64,000 bases of DNA from Sphingomonas aurantiaca (GCF_003050705.1 NZ_QAOG01000001.1:789105-853104), one strand, 5' to 3'; shown: positions 8,124 to 17,472, counted from the first letter of the stretch. Notes: a model not told the origin generated them from the sequence alone. Program-made: numbers and translations.

Positions 8124-11100
8124 TCAGAACTTGGCGGTGACGCCAATGTAACCGAACCGGCCACGGTTGTCATAGATGGCGCTGCCTGCGCCGATACCCG
8201 TGAGACCGTAAGGCGGCTGCTTGTTGCTGACGTTGTTCACACCGAAATACGCGTTGAAGCGCTCGGTCACGTCCACCCCTGCACGAATGTCGTGATAGGT
8301 GACGGCCGGGTACTGTTCGATCGTCGCGTAATCGGCATTCTGCGGCGGCTGGCCGTTCAGCGCGTTATAGTCCTCGAACGTGTTCAGGTACATCTTGTCG
8401 ATCCAGCGCACCGAATAGCCCAAGGTGACCTTGCCGACCTTCACGTCTGCACTGATGTTGAACTGGTCGGACGGATCGCCCAGCTCACCCGTGATCGTGT
8501 TCTTGAAGCTTGGGTCGGCCGGATTGGTGTAGTTGTCGCGCTGGATCACGTGAGTCCAGATGCCCTTGGCGGACACTTCACCCCAGGCGAACCGATGGTT
8601 GTACGCGATGTTGGTGTCGATGCCGGTCGCCTTCAGCTTCGCGAAGTTGGCCGTCGTCTGCAACAGCGACCCTTCGAGAACGCGGAACGGGATCTCGCCA
8701 CGCGGACCGCCACTGGCGCCGGCGCGCTGGAACAGGCCGCAGAACGGATTGTTCAGCGTCGGCGAATCGTAGCACAGGTTCAGGATGTTCTGCGCCGTCA
8801 CTGCCGAGATCACCTTGTCGACGGTGATGTTGTAGTAATCGGTCGTGATCGAGAGCCCTGGCAGGAAGCGCGGCTGGAACGCGCCACCGATCGTGTAGGA
8901 CTTGGACGTCTCCGCCTCGAGCTGCGGGTTGCCGCCGCTGATGATCTCGAGCGACGAGCTGTAGACATAGTCGTAGCCTGCCGGTGCACCCGCCGCGGTG
9001 CAGTTCGCAGCGCGGGTCGCGGAGCCCGTGGCAAGGTTGCGGGCCGAGCAGGGGTCGTTCGGAGCCGGCGTGAAGTTCTGGCTCTGCGCCGAATACAGAT
9101 CACCGAGATACGGCGAGCGCACCGACTTCGAATAGGAGCCACGAACCATCAGGTCCCGGATCGGACGCCAGTTCACGCCGCCGCCATAGGCGTAGACGGT
9201 GCCGACCGAGCCCTTGTAATCCGCGACGCGGCCCGAACCGTTGATCGTCAGTTCCTGCAGAAGCGGAACGTCCTTGACCAGCGGGATCGAGATTTCGCCG
9301 AAGGCTTCCTTCACCTCGAACGCGGGCGAACGGAAGGTCGGGATGGCGTTGTAGAACGCATACCCGGCCTGCGTCACCGGATCGAGATCGTAGGACAGCG
9401 TTTCGCGGCGATATTCGCCACCCAGCGAGAAGCCGATCGGACCGCCCGGCAGGGTGAACAACTGGCTGAGATCGCCGGACACGAAGCCCATGCCCTGGAA
9501 CTGCGTCGCCTTGCCCATCGCTTCGGTCGACACGGTCAGGTACTGGCGCGCGGCCTGGCTGACCGAGCCATCGCCGAACGGATTGAGCGGAACGCACGCC
9601 GCCACGTCCGCTGCCAGGACCGCGGGATTGCCTGCCCGGTCGGTGCCGGCATAGGCCGGATTGACCTGCGAGCGGCAGACGATCTGGCCCGCTGCGTTGC
9701 GCACCGTATCGTTGGCGAGCAGGAAGCGCTGGCGGTTGATGTTGCCCTGGATGACGTTGCGTTCGCGATGCTCGCCATAGTTGGCGGACAGTTCGTAATG
9801 CCAATCGTCGTTGAAATCGCCGCGGACGCCGCCGACGATGCGGTAGGTCTCGCGCCGGATGTTCTCATCGCGGATGCCCAGATCGACATAGTTGCGACGG
9901 TTCGAAAAGCGGAACGTCCCCGCCGCGATCTGCGCCAGCGTGGCATTGCGCAGGGCAACGCCGGTTGCGTTCGTGCCGAACGCGGCGCCGGTGTTCGGGT
10001 TGACGCCCGAGTTCACCGCTGCCGTCAACTGGGCAGTGATCGTCGCGCGTGCGCCCGCATCGAGATAGGGGTTGTCGAGACGGATGCCCTCGCGGTTGAC
10101 CGGGCCGTTGCCGGTCGGGTTCGTCAGGACGTAGGACCGGTCGTTGAAGCCAGCGATCGGCGTGGCGTCGGCCAGCGTCTGCCCCTGCGAGAAGAACGGG
10201 CCGCTCTGCGAGCCGCGTGCTTCGGACCGGACATACTTGGCTTCGATGAACGGGACGAGCGCTGGGCTGACTTCGAAATGGCCGATCAGGTTGACGGCGT
10301 AACGGTTGAGTTCCGGCGACAGGACGAGCAGCCGGCCTTCGCGGCCGGTATAGCCGTTTCCGCCGATATAGCTGCCGTTCGGCCCGAGGCCGATGCGCGT
10401 GCCCGTCTGCGGAGTCAGCGCGCCATTCGGCTGGAACAGATAGGCGCAGGTGAACGAGCTGCCGGCCGAATCCACGCCGCACGGTGCATTGGCGGTGTTG
10501 GCATAGCGGATGCCGACCTGGCCGCCGGTCGAAATCGTCGTCGAGCGGATATCGCGCGCGAAGATGCGATCGGGAATGCTGTCCGATCCGTTGACCGAGC
10601 CCGCCGGATCGGTGTCGACGATGACGAAGCCGTCATTCTGGCGAAGATTGGGTCGGCCCGACGCGTAGTAATCCTGCTGATGCGCGTATTCGAGATTGAC
10701 CGCGATATTGCCGCGACCATCGGCAAAGTTCTTGCCGGCGACGGCCGACAGATACTGGTTGCCTGCGTCGCCATATTTGCTGATGCCGGTCTGGCCGTGC
10801 AGGTCGAGGCCGTCGTAATTTTCCTTCAGGACGAAGTTGACGACGCCCGCGATCGCGTCCGAACCATAGACCGCCGAATTGCCGCCCGACACGATGTCGA
10901 TCTTCTCGATCAGGTCGGTCGGGAAGGTGTTGATGTCGGGGCTGTTGCCGTTGTTGATGATCTCCGACGACACATGGCGTCGGCCGTTCACCAGCACGAG
11001 CGTGCGCGAGGTGCCGAGACCGCGAAGATCGAGCAGGTTGAGACCGCGAACGCCAAGGCCGCTCGTCGAGTTCTGCGAGCTGACCGTGCTGCGCAGCTGC

Positions 11101-11396
11101 GGCAGGTCGTTGAGGACGTCGCCGATCGACACGCGACCCGACGCGAAGATATCCGCGGCGGTCACCGTCGTGATCGGGTTGGGCGACTCATCGTTGGCAC
11201 GACGGATGCGCGATCCGGTGACAAGGATTTCCTGGGACCCGGCATTGTCGCCCTGCGTGGCCTGGGTCGGCGTCGTGCCGTCCGCATTAACCGGCGGCGA
11301 GTTCGCATCCGGCACCGCTTGTGCGAGTGCGAGCGTCGGCAGGAGCGAGAAGGCGCCTACAAGCGCCGTTGCACCCAAAAGGCGTGATAAGTTCAT
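8124..11396 (-). CDS. Large TonB-dependent outer-membrane receptor
   Basis: The protein has 1090 residues. A signal peptide (to about residue 25, ...LPTLALA) is followed by a linker rich in Pro, Asn and Thr and a TonB box region EILVTGSRIRR at about 57-67. The plug has VLVNGRRHV and SAVYGSDAIAGVVNFVLK. The long barrel ends in GRFGYIGVTAKF with a terminal Phe. The sequence resembles sphingomonad/Xanthomonas receptors of the 'IRRANDESPNPITTV' type, usually associated with peptide, carbohydrate or plant-derived compound uptake. The ligand is unknown. No transporter or enzyme operon is attached. Its 5' leader carries a strong hairpin that overlaps the ribosome site. Confidence 0.93.
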   Translation of the reverse strand: MNLSRLLGATALVGAFSLLPTLALAQAVPDANSPPVNADGTTPTQATQGDNAGSQEILVTGSRIRRANDESPNPITTVTAADIFASGRVSIGDVLNDLPQLRSTVSSQNSTSGLGVRGLNLLDLRGLGTSRTLVLVNGRRHVSSEIINNGNSPDINTFPTDLIEKIDIVSGGNSAVYGSDAIAGVVNFVLKENYDGLDLHGQTGISKYGDAGNQYLSAVAGKNFADGRGNIAVNLEYAHQQDYYASGRPNLRQNDGFVIVDTDPAGSVNGSDSIPDRIFARDIRSTTISTGGQVGIRYANTANAPCGVDSAGSSFTCAYLFQPNGALTPQTGTRIGLGPNGSYIGGNGYTGREGRLLVLSPELNRYAVNLIGHFEVSPALVPFIEAKYVRSEARGSQSGPFFSQGQTLADATPIAGFNDRSYVLTNPTGNGPVNREGIRLDNPYLDAGARATITAQLTAAVNSGVNPNTGAAFGTNATGVALRNATLAQIAAGTFRFSNRRNYVDLGIRDENIRRETYRIVGGVRGDFNDDWHYELSANYGEHRERNVIQGNINRQRFLLANDTVRNAAGQIVCRSQVNPAYAGTDRAGNPAVLAADVAACVPLNPFGDGSVSQAARQYLTVSTEAMGKATQFQGMGFVSGDLSQLFTLPGGPIGFSLGGEYRRETLSYDLDPVTQAGYAFYNAIPTFRSPAFEVKEAFGEISIPLVKDVPLLQELTINGSGRVADYKGSVGTVYAYGGGVNWRPIRDLMVRGSYSKSVRSPYLGDLYSAQSQNFTPAPNDPCSARNLATGSATRAANCTAAGAPAGYDYVYSSSLEIISGGNPQLEAETSKSYTIGGAFQPRFLPGLSITTDYYNITVDKVISAVTAQNILNLCYDSPTLNNPFCGLFQRAGASGGPRGEIPFRVLEGSLLQTTANFAKLKATGIDTNIAYNHRFAWGEVSAKGIWTHVIQRDNYTNPADPSFKNTITGELGDPSDQFNISADVKVGKVTLGYSVRWIDKMYLNTFEDYNALNGQPPQNADYATIEQYPAVTYHDIRAGVDVTERFNAYFGVNNVSNKQPPYGLTGIGAGSAIYDNRGRFGYIGVTAKF

Positions 11397-11401
11397 GAAA
11401 A

Positions 11402-11455
11402 AGCCCCCGTTTTGGCATGTATGCCTTATGGCTACACGGTGACGAGACGGGGGCT
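11402..11455 (-). promoter_or_regulatory. Leader hairpin overlapping the receptor ribosome-binding site
   Basis: On the minus-strand RNA, AGCCCCCGT (from 11455) can pair perfectly with ACGGGGGCT (ending at 11402), nine base pairs. Four further U residues, one C and then the ATG at 11396 follow. A small inner stem GGCAT/ATGCC lies at 11414-11425. The 3' arm includes GGGGG, the only plausible Shine-Dalgarno sequence, about seven bases from the start codon. The structure therefore looks like either an attenuator or a translation-blocking hairpin. Further upstream, CGTGTTACACG at 11510-11520 is a short palindrome that could be an operator. Confidence 0.6.
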
Positions 11456-11543
11456 CCCACGCAATCGTTTATTACAGGGAGATGAACGGCGCGTTATTTT
11501 TGTACGTATCGTGTTACACGAATGCAACAATTGGTAATAAGTC

Positions 11544-12731
11544 CTACCGTTCTATGCACATCGCGATTCCCATGCCGCCGCCGATGCACAAGGTCGCCAG
11601 CCCCTTCTTCGCGTCGCGCTTCTGCATCTCGTAGATCAGCGTCGTCAGGACGCGCGCACCGCTCGCGCCGATCGGGTGGCCGATCGCGATCGCGCCGCCG
11701 TTGACGTTGACCTTGCTCGCGTCCCAGCCGAGTTCCTTGCCGACCGACAGCGCCTGCGCGGCGAACGCTTCATTGGCTTCGATCAGGTCGAGGTCGGCGA
11801 GCGTCCAGCCGGCCTTTTCGAGCGCGCGACGCGTCGCGGGGACGGGGCCGATGCCCATCACCGACGGGTCGACGCCCGCCGACGCCCAGCTCTTGATCGT
11901 CGCGAGGATCGTCGAGCCGCGGCGTTCGGCTTCGTCGCGGCGCATCATGACGAGCGCGGCGGCGCCGTCGTTGAGGCCGCTCGCATTGGCGGCGGTGACG
12001 GTGCCGTCCTTCTTGAACGCGGGTTTCACGCCCGAGACGCTCTCGATCGTCGCACCGGCGCGAATATATTCGTCGTCGGCGACGATCGTGTCGCCCTTGC
12101 GGCCCTTGATCGTGACCGGCGCGATCTCGTCCTTGAACCGCCCTGCGCCGCGTGCGGCCTCGGCCTTGTTCTGCGAGGCGACCGAGAACGCGTCCTGCTC
12201 GCCGCGCGTGACCTGATATTGCTCGGCGAGATTCTCGGCGGTGATGCCCATGTGATAGCCGTTGAAGACGTCGGTCAGCCCGTCGCTGACCATCGTGTCG
12301 ACGAGGCTGAGGTTACCCATTTTCTGGCCGCCACGGATCGACTGCGCGTGCGCCGAGAGCGACATCGATTCCTGCCCGCCCGCGACGACGATCGTCGCGT
12401 CGCCGGTCTGGATCGCCTGGGCCGCGAGCGCGACGGCGCGAAGGCCGGAGCCGCACACCTGGTTGACGCCCCAGGCGGGGATTTCCTTCGGCACGCCCGC
12501 CGCCATCGACGCCTGGCGCGCGGGGTTCTGGCCCTGTGCCGCGGTGAGCACCTGGCCGAGGATCACTTCGGAGACGTCCTCGCCTGCGACGCCTGCCTGT
12601 TCGAGCGCGGCCTCGATCGCGATCCGGCCGAGTTCGTGCGCGGGCGTTGCGGCGAACGCGCCGAGGAAGCTGCCGACCGGGGTACGCTTGGCAGCGGTGA
12701 TGACGACGTCAGTGGGAAGCAGGTCGGTCAT
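11544..12731 (-). CDS. phaA: Acetyl-CoA acetyltransferase (beta-ketothiolase)
   Basis: The protein has 395 residues, the normal length of a thiolase. The nucleophile cysteine is C93 in NQVCGSG. The [22 protein letters not shown] and CIGGGMG active-site loops are all intact. It condenses two acetyl-CoA to acetoacetyl-CoA, the first step of polyhydroxybutyrate synthesis, or cleaves it in the other direction. The neighbours (a PHA synthase-like gene upstream on the same strand, phaR divergent) favour a PHA role, but atoB-type use is equally compatible with the sequence. The ribosome site is GAGGAT. Confidence 0.92.
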   Translation of the reverse strand: MTDLLPTDVVITAAKRTPVGSFLGAFAATPAHELGRIAIEAALEQAGVAGEDVSEVILGQVLTAAQGQNPARQASMAAGVPKEIPAWGVNQVCGSGLRAVALAAQAIQTGDATIVVAGGQESMSLSAHAQSIRGGQKMGNLSLVDTMVSDGLTDVFNGYHMGITAENLAEQYQVTRGEQDAFSVASQNKAEAARGAGRFKDEIAPVTIKGRKGDTIVADDEYIRAGATIESVSGVKPAFKKDGTVTAANASGLNDGAAALVMMRRDEAERRGSTILATIKSWASAGVDPSVMGIGPVPATRRALEKAGWTLADLDLIEANEAFAAQALSVGKELGWDASKVNVNGGAIAIGHPIGASGARVLTTLIYEMQKRDAKKGLATLCIGGGMGIAMCIER

Positions 12732-12764
12732 GTCGGGATCCTCTATGTTTGGACCCCATGTACG

Positions 12765-13823
12765 TCAGTCGAGCGCGGCGATCCAGTTGGCGAGCGGTTC
12801 CCAGAGGCGCGCGCGCGCGGATCGGCCGATGACCATGCCGACATGCCCCGCACCGAGATCGCGGCGGTCGGCAAGCCCGATCGCGGTGGCGGCGGGCACG
12901 ATACGGTCACTGAGCGACACGAACTCGACGGTCGGGCAGGCGAGCGCGTGCGGGTTGACCGGGATGCCGGCGATGGTCCAGCGGCGCTTGCCGGGGCGGT
13001 CGTCGGCGATGCAGTCCTCGAACAGGCCGGCGGCGGCGGCGTAGGGGAGGGGTGCACCGGCGTTCGCCCAGTCCTCCAGCCCGACGAACGCGCGCGCCGC
13101 GTCGCTGTCGGGGGCGAGATCGGCAAAGGCTTCGTATTTGGCGATCGTGCGGGCCGGGTCGAGTTGCCAGAAACCGGCTTGCAGCACTTCCATCGGCAGC
13201 AGGCCGAGCAGCGCGGCGGCGGGCTTCACCGCGGCCCAGGTCGCGGCCAGCGTGGGACGGCTGTCGGCGTACCCCGCAAAATGCCACGGCGCGGCGATCG
13301 TCGCGACTCCCGCAACGGGCGTGACGGCGGCGGCACCCAGCGCGAGCGTGCCGCCGAGGCAATAGCCGACCACGACAGGCGGTTCGGGCAGCACCTGCAG
13401 CAACGGCAACAGCAATCGCTCGACATGCGCCGTCAGATCGAGGTCGCGGTCCTCGTCGCCGGGCGATCCCCAGTCGACCAGCCATGCATGGAACCCTTGC
13501 GCGGCGATCCACCGCAGCAGCGAAGACTCGGCCGTGTGATCGAGGATATCGGGCGGATTGATCAGCGACGGGACGAACACGACGGGGCGTCCGCTGCCGC
13601 CATAATCACGCAGACTTACACGGCCCGAACGGTGGATCGCGGGCATCGGATCGGCCCGCGGCTCTCGTGGCGCGGCCTGATACGCGCGCAATCCGGCCAG
13701 CGCGCGCGCCATCCGGTCGGGCGATGCTGCGGTCTCGCTGCGCAGCATCGCGAGGAACAAGGGCAGGGGCCTCGGTCCGTGTTGCGGTGCGTCATCAAAG
13801 ACTGTAGCCTCCGTTTCAAACAT
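12765..13823 (-). CDS. phaC: Class III-like poly(3-hydroxyalkanoate) synthase, alpha/beta hydrolase fold
   Basis: The protein has 352 residues, the size of class III PhaC and much shorter than class I (about 590). The lipase-like box has the synthase-type cysteine, GYCLGG (C155). D306 (SDRIVP) and H327 (GHVGMVIG) complete the triad. The ending GRSARARLWEPLANW is characteristic of PhaC C-termini. It would polymerise hydroxyacyl-CoA into storage granules. Class III enzymes normally need PhaE, and no phaE is visible here. A related role, such as PHA depolymerase or acyltransferase, cannot be excluded. The thiolase gene follows at 33 bases, so the two are probably co-transcribed. Confidence 0.75.
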   Translation of the reverse strand: MFETEATVFDDAPQHGPRPLPLFLAMLRSETAASPDRMARALAGLRAYQAAPREPRADPMPAIHRSGRVSLRDYGGSGRPVVFVPSLINPPDILDHTAESSLLRWIAAQGFHAWLVDWGSPGDEDRDLDLTAHVERLLLPLLQVLPEPPVVVGYCLGGTLALGAAAVTPVAGVATIAAPWHFAGYADSRPTLAATWAAVKPAAALLGLLPMEVLQAGFWQLDPARTIAKYEAFADLAPDSDAARAFVGLEDWANAGAPLPYAAAAGLFEDCIADDRPGKRRWTIAGIPVNPHALACPTVEFVSLSDRIVPAATAIGLADRRDLGAGHVGMVIGRSARARLWEPLANWIAALD

Positions 13824-13837
13824 AAGACGGGGGATCC

Positions 13838-14398
13838 ATGAAGAAGCAACCGGCTGCCGACGGAATCGTCATCATCAAAAAATACGCCAACCGTCGACTC
13901 TATAATACCGAGTCCTCATCCTACATCACGCTCGATCATCTCGCGACGATGACCCGCGAGGGCCGCGACTTCAAGGTGGTCGATGCGAAGACCGATGAGG
14001 ACATCACGCACAACGTCCTCACGCAGATCATCATGGAGGAGGAGAGCCGCGGCGAGACGATGATGCCGGTGAATTTCCTGCGCCAGCTGATTTCGATGTA
14101 CGGCGATTCGATGCAGACGATGGTGCCGGGCTATCTCGAGGCGTCGATGGACAGCTTCCGCCGCAACCATGATCAGTTCAAGTCCGCGGTCGAGGGGGCG
14201 TTCGCGAACTCGCCGTTCGCCGATCTGGCCAAGCGCAACCTGGCGATGTTCGACGTCGCCGCGCAGGCGATGAAGCCCGCGGCCCCGGCACCCGCATCCC
14301 CCGGCGCGCCCGCCTCGGCCGCCAGCCAGGACGACGAGATCGCCGCGTTGCGCAGCGAACTCGCCAAGTTGCAGGAAAAGGTCGAGAAGCTCGGCTGA
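13838..14398 (+). CDS. phaR: Polyhydroxyalkanoate synthesis repressor PhaR
   Basis: The protein has 186 residues. The N-terminal PHB/PHA accumulation regulator DNA-binding domain is unmistakable: IIKKYANRRLYNTESSSYIT, then a second conserved block LTQIIMEEE and NFLRQLISMYG. The C-terminus is Ala/Pro-rich and ends in a short coiled coil (EIAALRSELAKLQEKVEKLG). PhaR binds both DNA and PHA granules and represses phasin and PHA genes until polymer appears. It is divergent from the synthase gene with only 14 bases between the start codons, so its operator and both promoters must overlap coding sequence. Confidence 0.93.
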   Translation: MKKQPAADGIVIIKKYANRRLYNTESSSYITLDHLATMTREGRDFKVVDAKTDEDITHNVLTQIIMEEESRGETMMPVNFLRQLISMYGDSMQTMVPGYLEASMDSFRRNHDQFKSAVEGAFANSPFADLAKRNLAMFDVAAQAMKPAAPAPASPGAPASAASQDDEIAALRSELAKLQEKVEKLG

Positions 14399-14414
14399 CG
14401 GGCTGCGTCGCGCG

Positions 14415-14600
14415 ATGGGGCCGGTCTTGTGGAGCGCGAGCGGCGGGCTCGCCGCGCTGGCCGTCGTCGCCGGGTTCGGCGAACGACGCCGGCGGCGGCG
14501 GCGCGATCCGGATTCGGTGGGCTGGGTCGACTGGCCGACGGTGCAGATGCTCGCGCTGATCGCGCTCGCCGTCACGATCGGGCTCGCGGTCAAAGGCTGA
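14415..14600 (+). CDS. Small membrane protein of unknown function
   Basis: The protein has 61 residues. Two hydrophobic segments (residues about 5-21 and 43-59) flank a short, very basic loop (RRRRRRR followed by DPDSVGWVDWPTVQ). The gene starts 16 bases after phaR and looks like the second gene of its operon. I do not recognise a family. The two-helix hairpin with an arginine cluster suggests an inner-membrane protein. Support comes from its position, its clean termini and the lack of any competing gene. Confidence 0.6.
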   Translation: MGPVLWSASGGLAALAVVAGFGERRRRRRRDPDSVGWVDWPTVQMLALIALAVTIGLAVKG

Positions 14601-14604
14601 CGGC

Positions 14605-16053
14605 TCAGCGGTTCAGGCGGTAGACGCGGTGCGGCAAGGTGCCGATCGCGACGATTCCGACCAGACGGTAATGCTGTGCGATCGCTGCGGCGACGAGCGT
14701 GCGGGTCGCCGGGTTGGTGTCGGCTTTCGGCGCGCGGACGACGATGATCCCGGGCCTGGCGGCGAGCAGCCGCGCGGTCTCGGCAGCCGGGTCGGTGCCG
14801 AGCCCGTGCGCCTCGGTCATCCGGCTGAGATGGCTGCGGAAGATATACGGCGTCGGCAGGCAGGACCGGGTCAGGTAATAGAGGATCGGCTCGCTGCCGA
14901 ACGCGAACAGGCAGCCTTGCGGGCGCTGTCCGATCATCCGGACGAGCGTTGCGACCTGTCGCGCATCGCCGCGCCGGGCGACGCGGATGCCGCCCAGGAT
15001 CGCCGCGGCGACCGTGCCGAACAGCAGCACCGCGATCAGCCATCGACGACCCGCGACGACCGAACACCGCGCTAGTCCGGTGCCGGCGGCGACCGCGAGC
15101 GGCAGCGTGACGGGCAGCAGGTACATCAGCTCGAAATTGCGCATGATGACCACGGCAATCCCCGCGGCGGCGAGCCAGCCGAGCGCGAACGGCGCCGTCC
15201 CCGACCGGTGCCCCCGCCATGCCAGCAGGATCAGCGGCGCGCCCAAGGCGAGCGCCCCGGCGAGTTTGAGCAGGCTCGAGCCGATGCCATCGTCGTTCTG
15301 CTGGCCGAAGATCGACAGGAAGTTCGCGAACACGAACGCGTCGTTGTGGCCGGCGAGCGCATAGACCACCCACGCGATCGCGGTCGGTAACAGCGCCGCA
15401 GCCACCCAGAGCACCGCACGCCCGAGTAGCCGCACGATCGCGCGATCCGCGTCGCGCGCCTGGCGGAGCAGCACCAGCCCGAAGAAGATGCCCTCGAACA
15501 GCGCGGTATATTTGACCTGCATCGCCAGCCCGACCAGCAGCATCGCGGCGATCCCGCGCGCCGTGAGGTGGCGCCCGCCCGAGTCCCGGCCGAGCACGAA
15601 CAGCGCCGCGCCCGCCATCAGCGCATTGCCCCACACCGCGGACTGGCCGCCCGCGCCGTCGAAGATCATCAGCCAGACGAGATAGATCAGCCCCGCACCC
15701 AGGCTCGCGCGGGTCGCTTCACGCTCGGCTATCCCGGCCCCGACCAGCCGGTGCGTGATCCGGCCGACCAGGAACGCGGTCCCCGCCGCGACCAGCGTGG
15801 CGGCCACCTGGTACATCACGATGCCGTTGCCGCCGACGCTGCGGATGCCCGCGAAGATCAGGAACAGCCCGACCGGCTTGCGATCGAAGATGTCGACGAA
15901 CGGCCACGCGCCGTGCAGCAGGCGATCGCCGACCAGCAGATAGAATTGCTCGTCGCTATGGATCACCGGGTTGCCGAACAGCGGGCTGCGGATCGCGAAG
16001 GCCACGAGCAGCAGCACGAGCGCCTGCCCAGTCCGGTGACGCAGGCTGGTCAT
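14605..16053 (-). CDS. Membrane glycosyltransferase, PMT/ArnT (GT39/GT83-like) family
   Basis: The protein has 482 residues with roughly ten to twelve membrane helices. The N-terminal periplasmic loop carries the acidic SDEQFYLLVGDRLL motif (D34-E35), the hallmark catalytic acidic pair of this GT-C fold, followed by DIFDRKPVGLF. Such enzymes move a sugar from a polyprenyl-phosphate donor to a lipid or protein on the periplasmic side. Donor and acceptor are unknown. It lies seven bases downstream of the aspartic protease gene on the same strand and is probably co-transcribed with it. Its end is convergent with the phaR-linked small gene. Confidence 0.82.
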   Translation of the reverse strand: MTSLRHRTGQALVLLLVAFAIRSPLFGNPVIHSDEQFYLLVGDRLLHGAWPFVDIFDRKPVGLFLIFAGIRSVGGNGIVMYQVAATLVAAGTAFLVGRITHRLVGAGIAEREATRASLGAGLIYLVWLMIFDGAGGQSAVWGNALMAGAALFVLGRDSGGRHLTARGIAAMLLVGLAMQVKYTALFEGIFFGLVLLRQARDADRAIVRLLGRAVLWVAAALLPTAIAWVVYALAGHNDAFVFANFLSIFGQQNDDGIGSSLLKLAGALALGAPLILLAWRGHRSGTAPFALGWLAAAGIAVVIMRNFELMYLLPVTLPLAVAAGTGLARCSVVAGRRWLIAVLLFGTVAAAILGGIRVARRGDARQVATLVRMIGQRPQGCLFAFGSEPILYYLTRSCLPTPYIFRSHLSRMTEAHGLGTDPAAETARLLAARPGIIVVRAPKADTNPATRTLVAAAIAQHYRLVGIVAIGTLPHRVYRLNR

Positions 16054-16060
16054 GATGGTC

Positions 16061-17281
16061 CTAATAGAAATGCTTCAAGGCGAGTTTTCGCGTGGTGCCG
16101 TCGCAAAGGCCGAGCGTCACGACTCGACCGGACGTACCCGCCGACCAGGACGCGATCGGGCTGGACGCATAGTCGCCGGTGACCGCGATCCCGTCGATCG
16201 TGCAGATCAGGTCGCCGTCCTTCCAGCCTGCCGCCGCCGCGGGGCCGCCGCGCATGACGTGGAGCACCTTCAGCCGATCCTTCTCGATGCCGATCAGCAA
16301 CCCGCTGGTCGAGCGGAGCGGCGGCGTGTCGGCCGTCGGCCCACGGCTCAGCACCATCCGGCGCGCACCGGGATCGAGCAGCACGCGATACTTCTGGAGA
16401 AAGCCCGAGCCGATCCGCCCGGCGGCGCCGATCGACTGCGAAAAGCCGCCGGCGGGTTCGATCCGGATCTCGGTCTCGCGCGCGGTCATCGCGCCGACGC
16501 GGAACTCGGGGACGATCGCGAGGCCGCTCACCACCGGGCCGGCGAGCCCGAACGAGACCGCGGTCGTCGCCGGCACGCGGAGCGCCGCGGCGTCCCAGCC
16601 CGCCGCCGTCACCGTCACCGCGGAGCCGTCGCCGGTATCGACGATCATTGGCGCCAGTCGCCGCGTGCCGAGCGTCGCGGCACTCTCGTACACGCTGCGC
16701 TCGGTCGAGACACTGAGCGGCGCCGTCTCGCCCTTGAACGGAAGCCGGCCGGAGCGGATCAGGCGGAAGCGGTGCGCGGCATAATCGATGTCGAGCGCAT
16801 GCCCGGCGAGCAGGTCCGCGCCGACCAGCAGGTCGACCGCCGCGGTGCTGCCGGTCGCGATCGCGGGCAGATCGGTGACGGTGACGCCGCCGCCGGTCCG
16901 CGCGAGCCCGCCGATCGCGAGCGTGCGCGTCGGCATCCAGCCAAGCTGGACCGATCCGCCGATCGCCTGCGCGCTGCCGCCCGCGACCAGCTTGGCCGTG
17001 TCGACCGCGGGGGAGGCCTTCGCAAGCAGCGTGTAGCTGACGCCGGTGTCGAGGATCGCGGTGCGGTCGCGCCCGTCGAGCTGCATCGTGAACCGGATCT
17101 GGTTGCCCGGGGTGAGCTCGAACGGCACCCAACGCGCCTCGGCATCGTCGAACAGACGATAGACGCCGCGGTCACGCGACGCGGGGGAGACGCTCGCCGC
17201 CGCGACGGGTTTGGCCGGCTCGCGCGCCGAGACGAAGACGACCGCGATCAGCGGGACGAGGGCAAGCAGGGCACGGCGCAT
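16061..17281 (-). CDS. Exported retropepsin-like aspartic protease with C-terminal PDZ domain
   Basis: The protein has 406 residues. The N-terminal 20 residues form a signal peptide or anchor. Two aspartyl protease half-domains follow. The first has ILDTGVSYT (D78) and a LLVGADLL segment near 151-158. The second has IVDTGDGSA (D215) and IGSGFLQKYRVLLD. Residues about 325-400 form a PDZ domain (GLLIGIEKDRLKVLHVM..GPAAAAGWKDGDLI). The two motifs in one chain suggest an internal pseudo-dimer, where viral enzymes use two subunits. The likely role is periplasmic proteolysis of an unknown substrate. The gene precedes the GT39-type gene in a two-gene unit. Confidence 0.82.
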   Translation of the reverse strand: MRRALLALVPLIAVVFVSAREPAKPVAAASVSPASRDRGVYRLFDDAEARWVPFELTPGNQIRFTMQLDGRDRTAILDTGVSYTLLAKASPAVDTAKLVAGGSAQAIGGSVQLGWMPTRTLAIGGLARTGGGVTVTDLPAIATGSTAAVDLLVGADLLAGHALDIDYAAHRFRLIRSGRLPFKGETAPLSVSTERSVYESAATLGTRRLAPMIVDTGDGSAVTVTAAGWDAAALRVPATTAVSFGLAGPVVSGLAIVPEFRVGAMTARETEIRIEPAGGFSQSIGAAGRIGSGFLQKYRVLLDPGARRMVLSRGPTADTPPLRSTSGLLIGIEKDRLKVLHVMRGGPAAAAGWKDGDLICTIDGIAVTGDYASSPIASWSAGTSGRVVTLGLCDGTTRKLALKHFY

Positions 17282-17350
17282 AGACCGTCGTCCCTAGCGG
17301 GTCGGGGGATGCGTACAACCCGCGGCGTCGTGACCGCCAGGCCCTAACGA

Positions 17351-17472
17351 TCCTCCCCCGCCAGGGGGAGGTGGCGCCGAAGGCGACGGAGGGGGAGGAC
17401 ACGGAACCGGCGTTTGCCTTTCCTCCCCCTCCGTCTGGCAAGTGCCAGCCACCTCCCCCTGGCGGGGGAGGA
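17351..17472. repeat. Long palindromic element, family C (full copy)
   Basis: A 122-base inverted repeat, with TCCTCCCCCGCC at the left end and GGCGGGGGAGGA at the right. Each arm is itself a small palindrome (CCTCCCCC/GGGGGAGG). The same element occurs at 46703-46823, and half copies are at 60473-60520 and 63403-63450. It fills the gap between cpaF and the protease gene. Confidence 0.9.

Noticed and set aside
6714..11387. A 1557-codon open frame on the plus strand antisense to the large TonB receptor and part of the oxygenase gene
   Set aside because: It is a GC-driven shadow: Arg/Ala/Asp-rich, no domain, and the minus-strand genes have signal peptide, motifs and a terminator.
11676..13841. 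A 721-codon plus-strand frame opposite the thiolase and PHA synthase genes
   Set aside because: It has no recognisable domain and lies wholly antisense to two well-defined enzymes.
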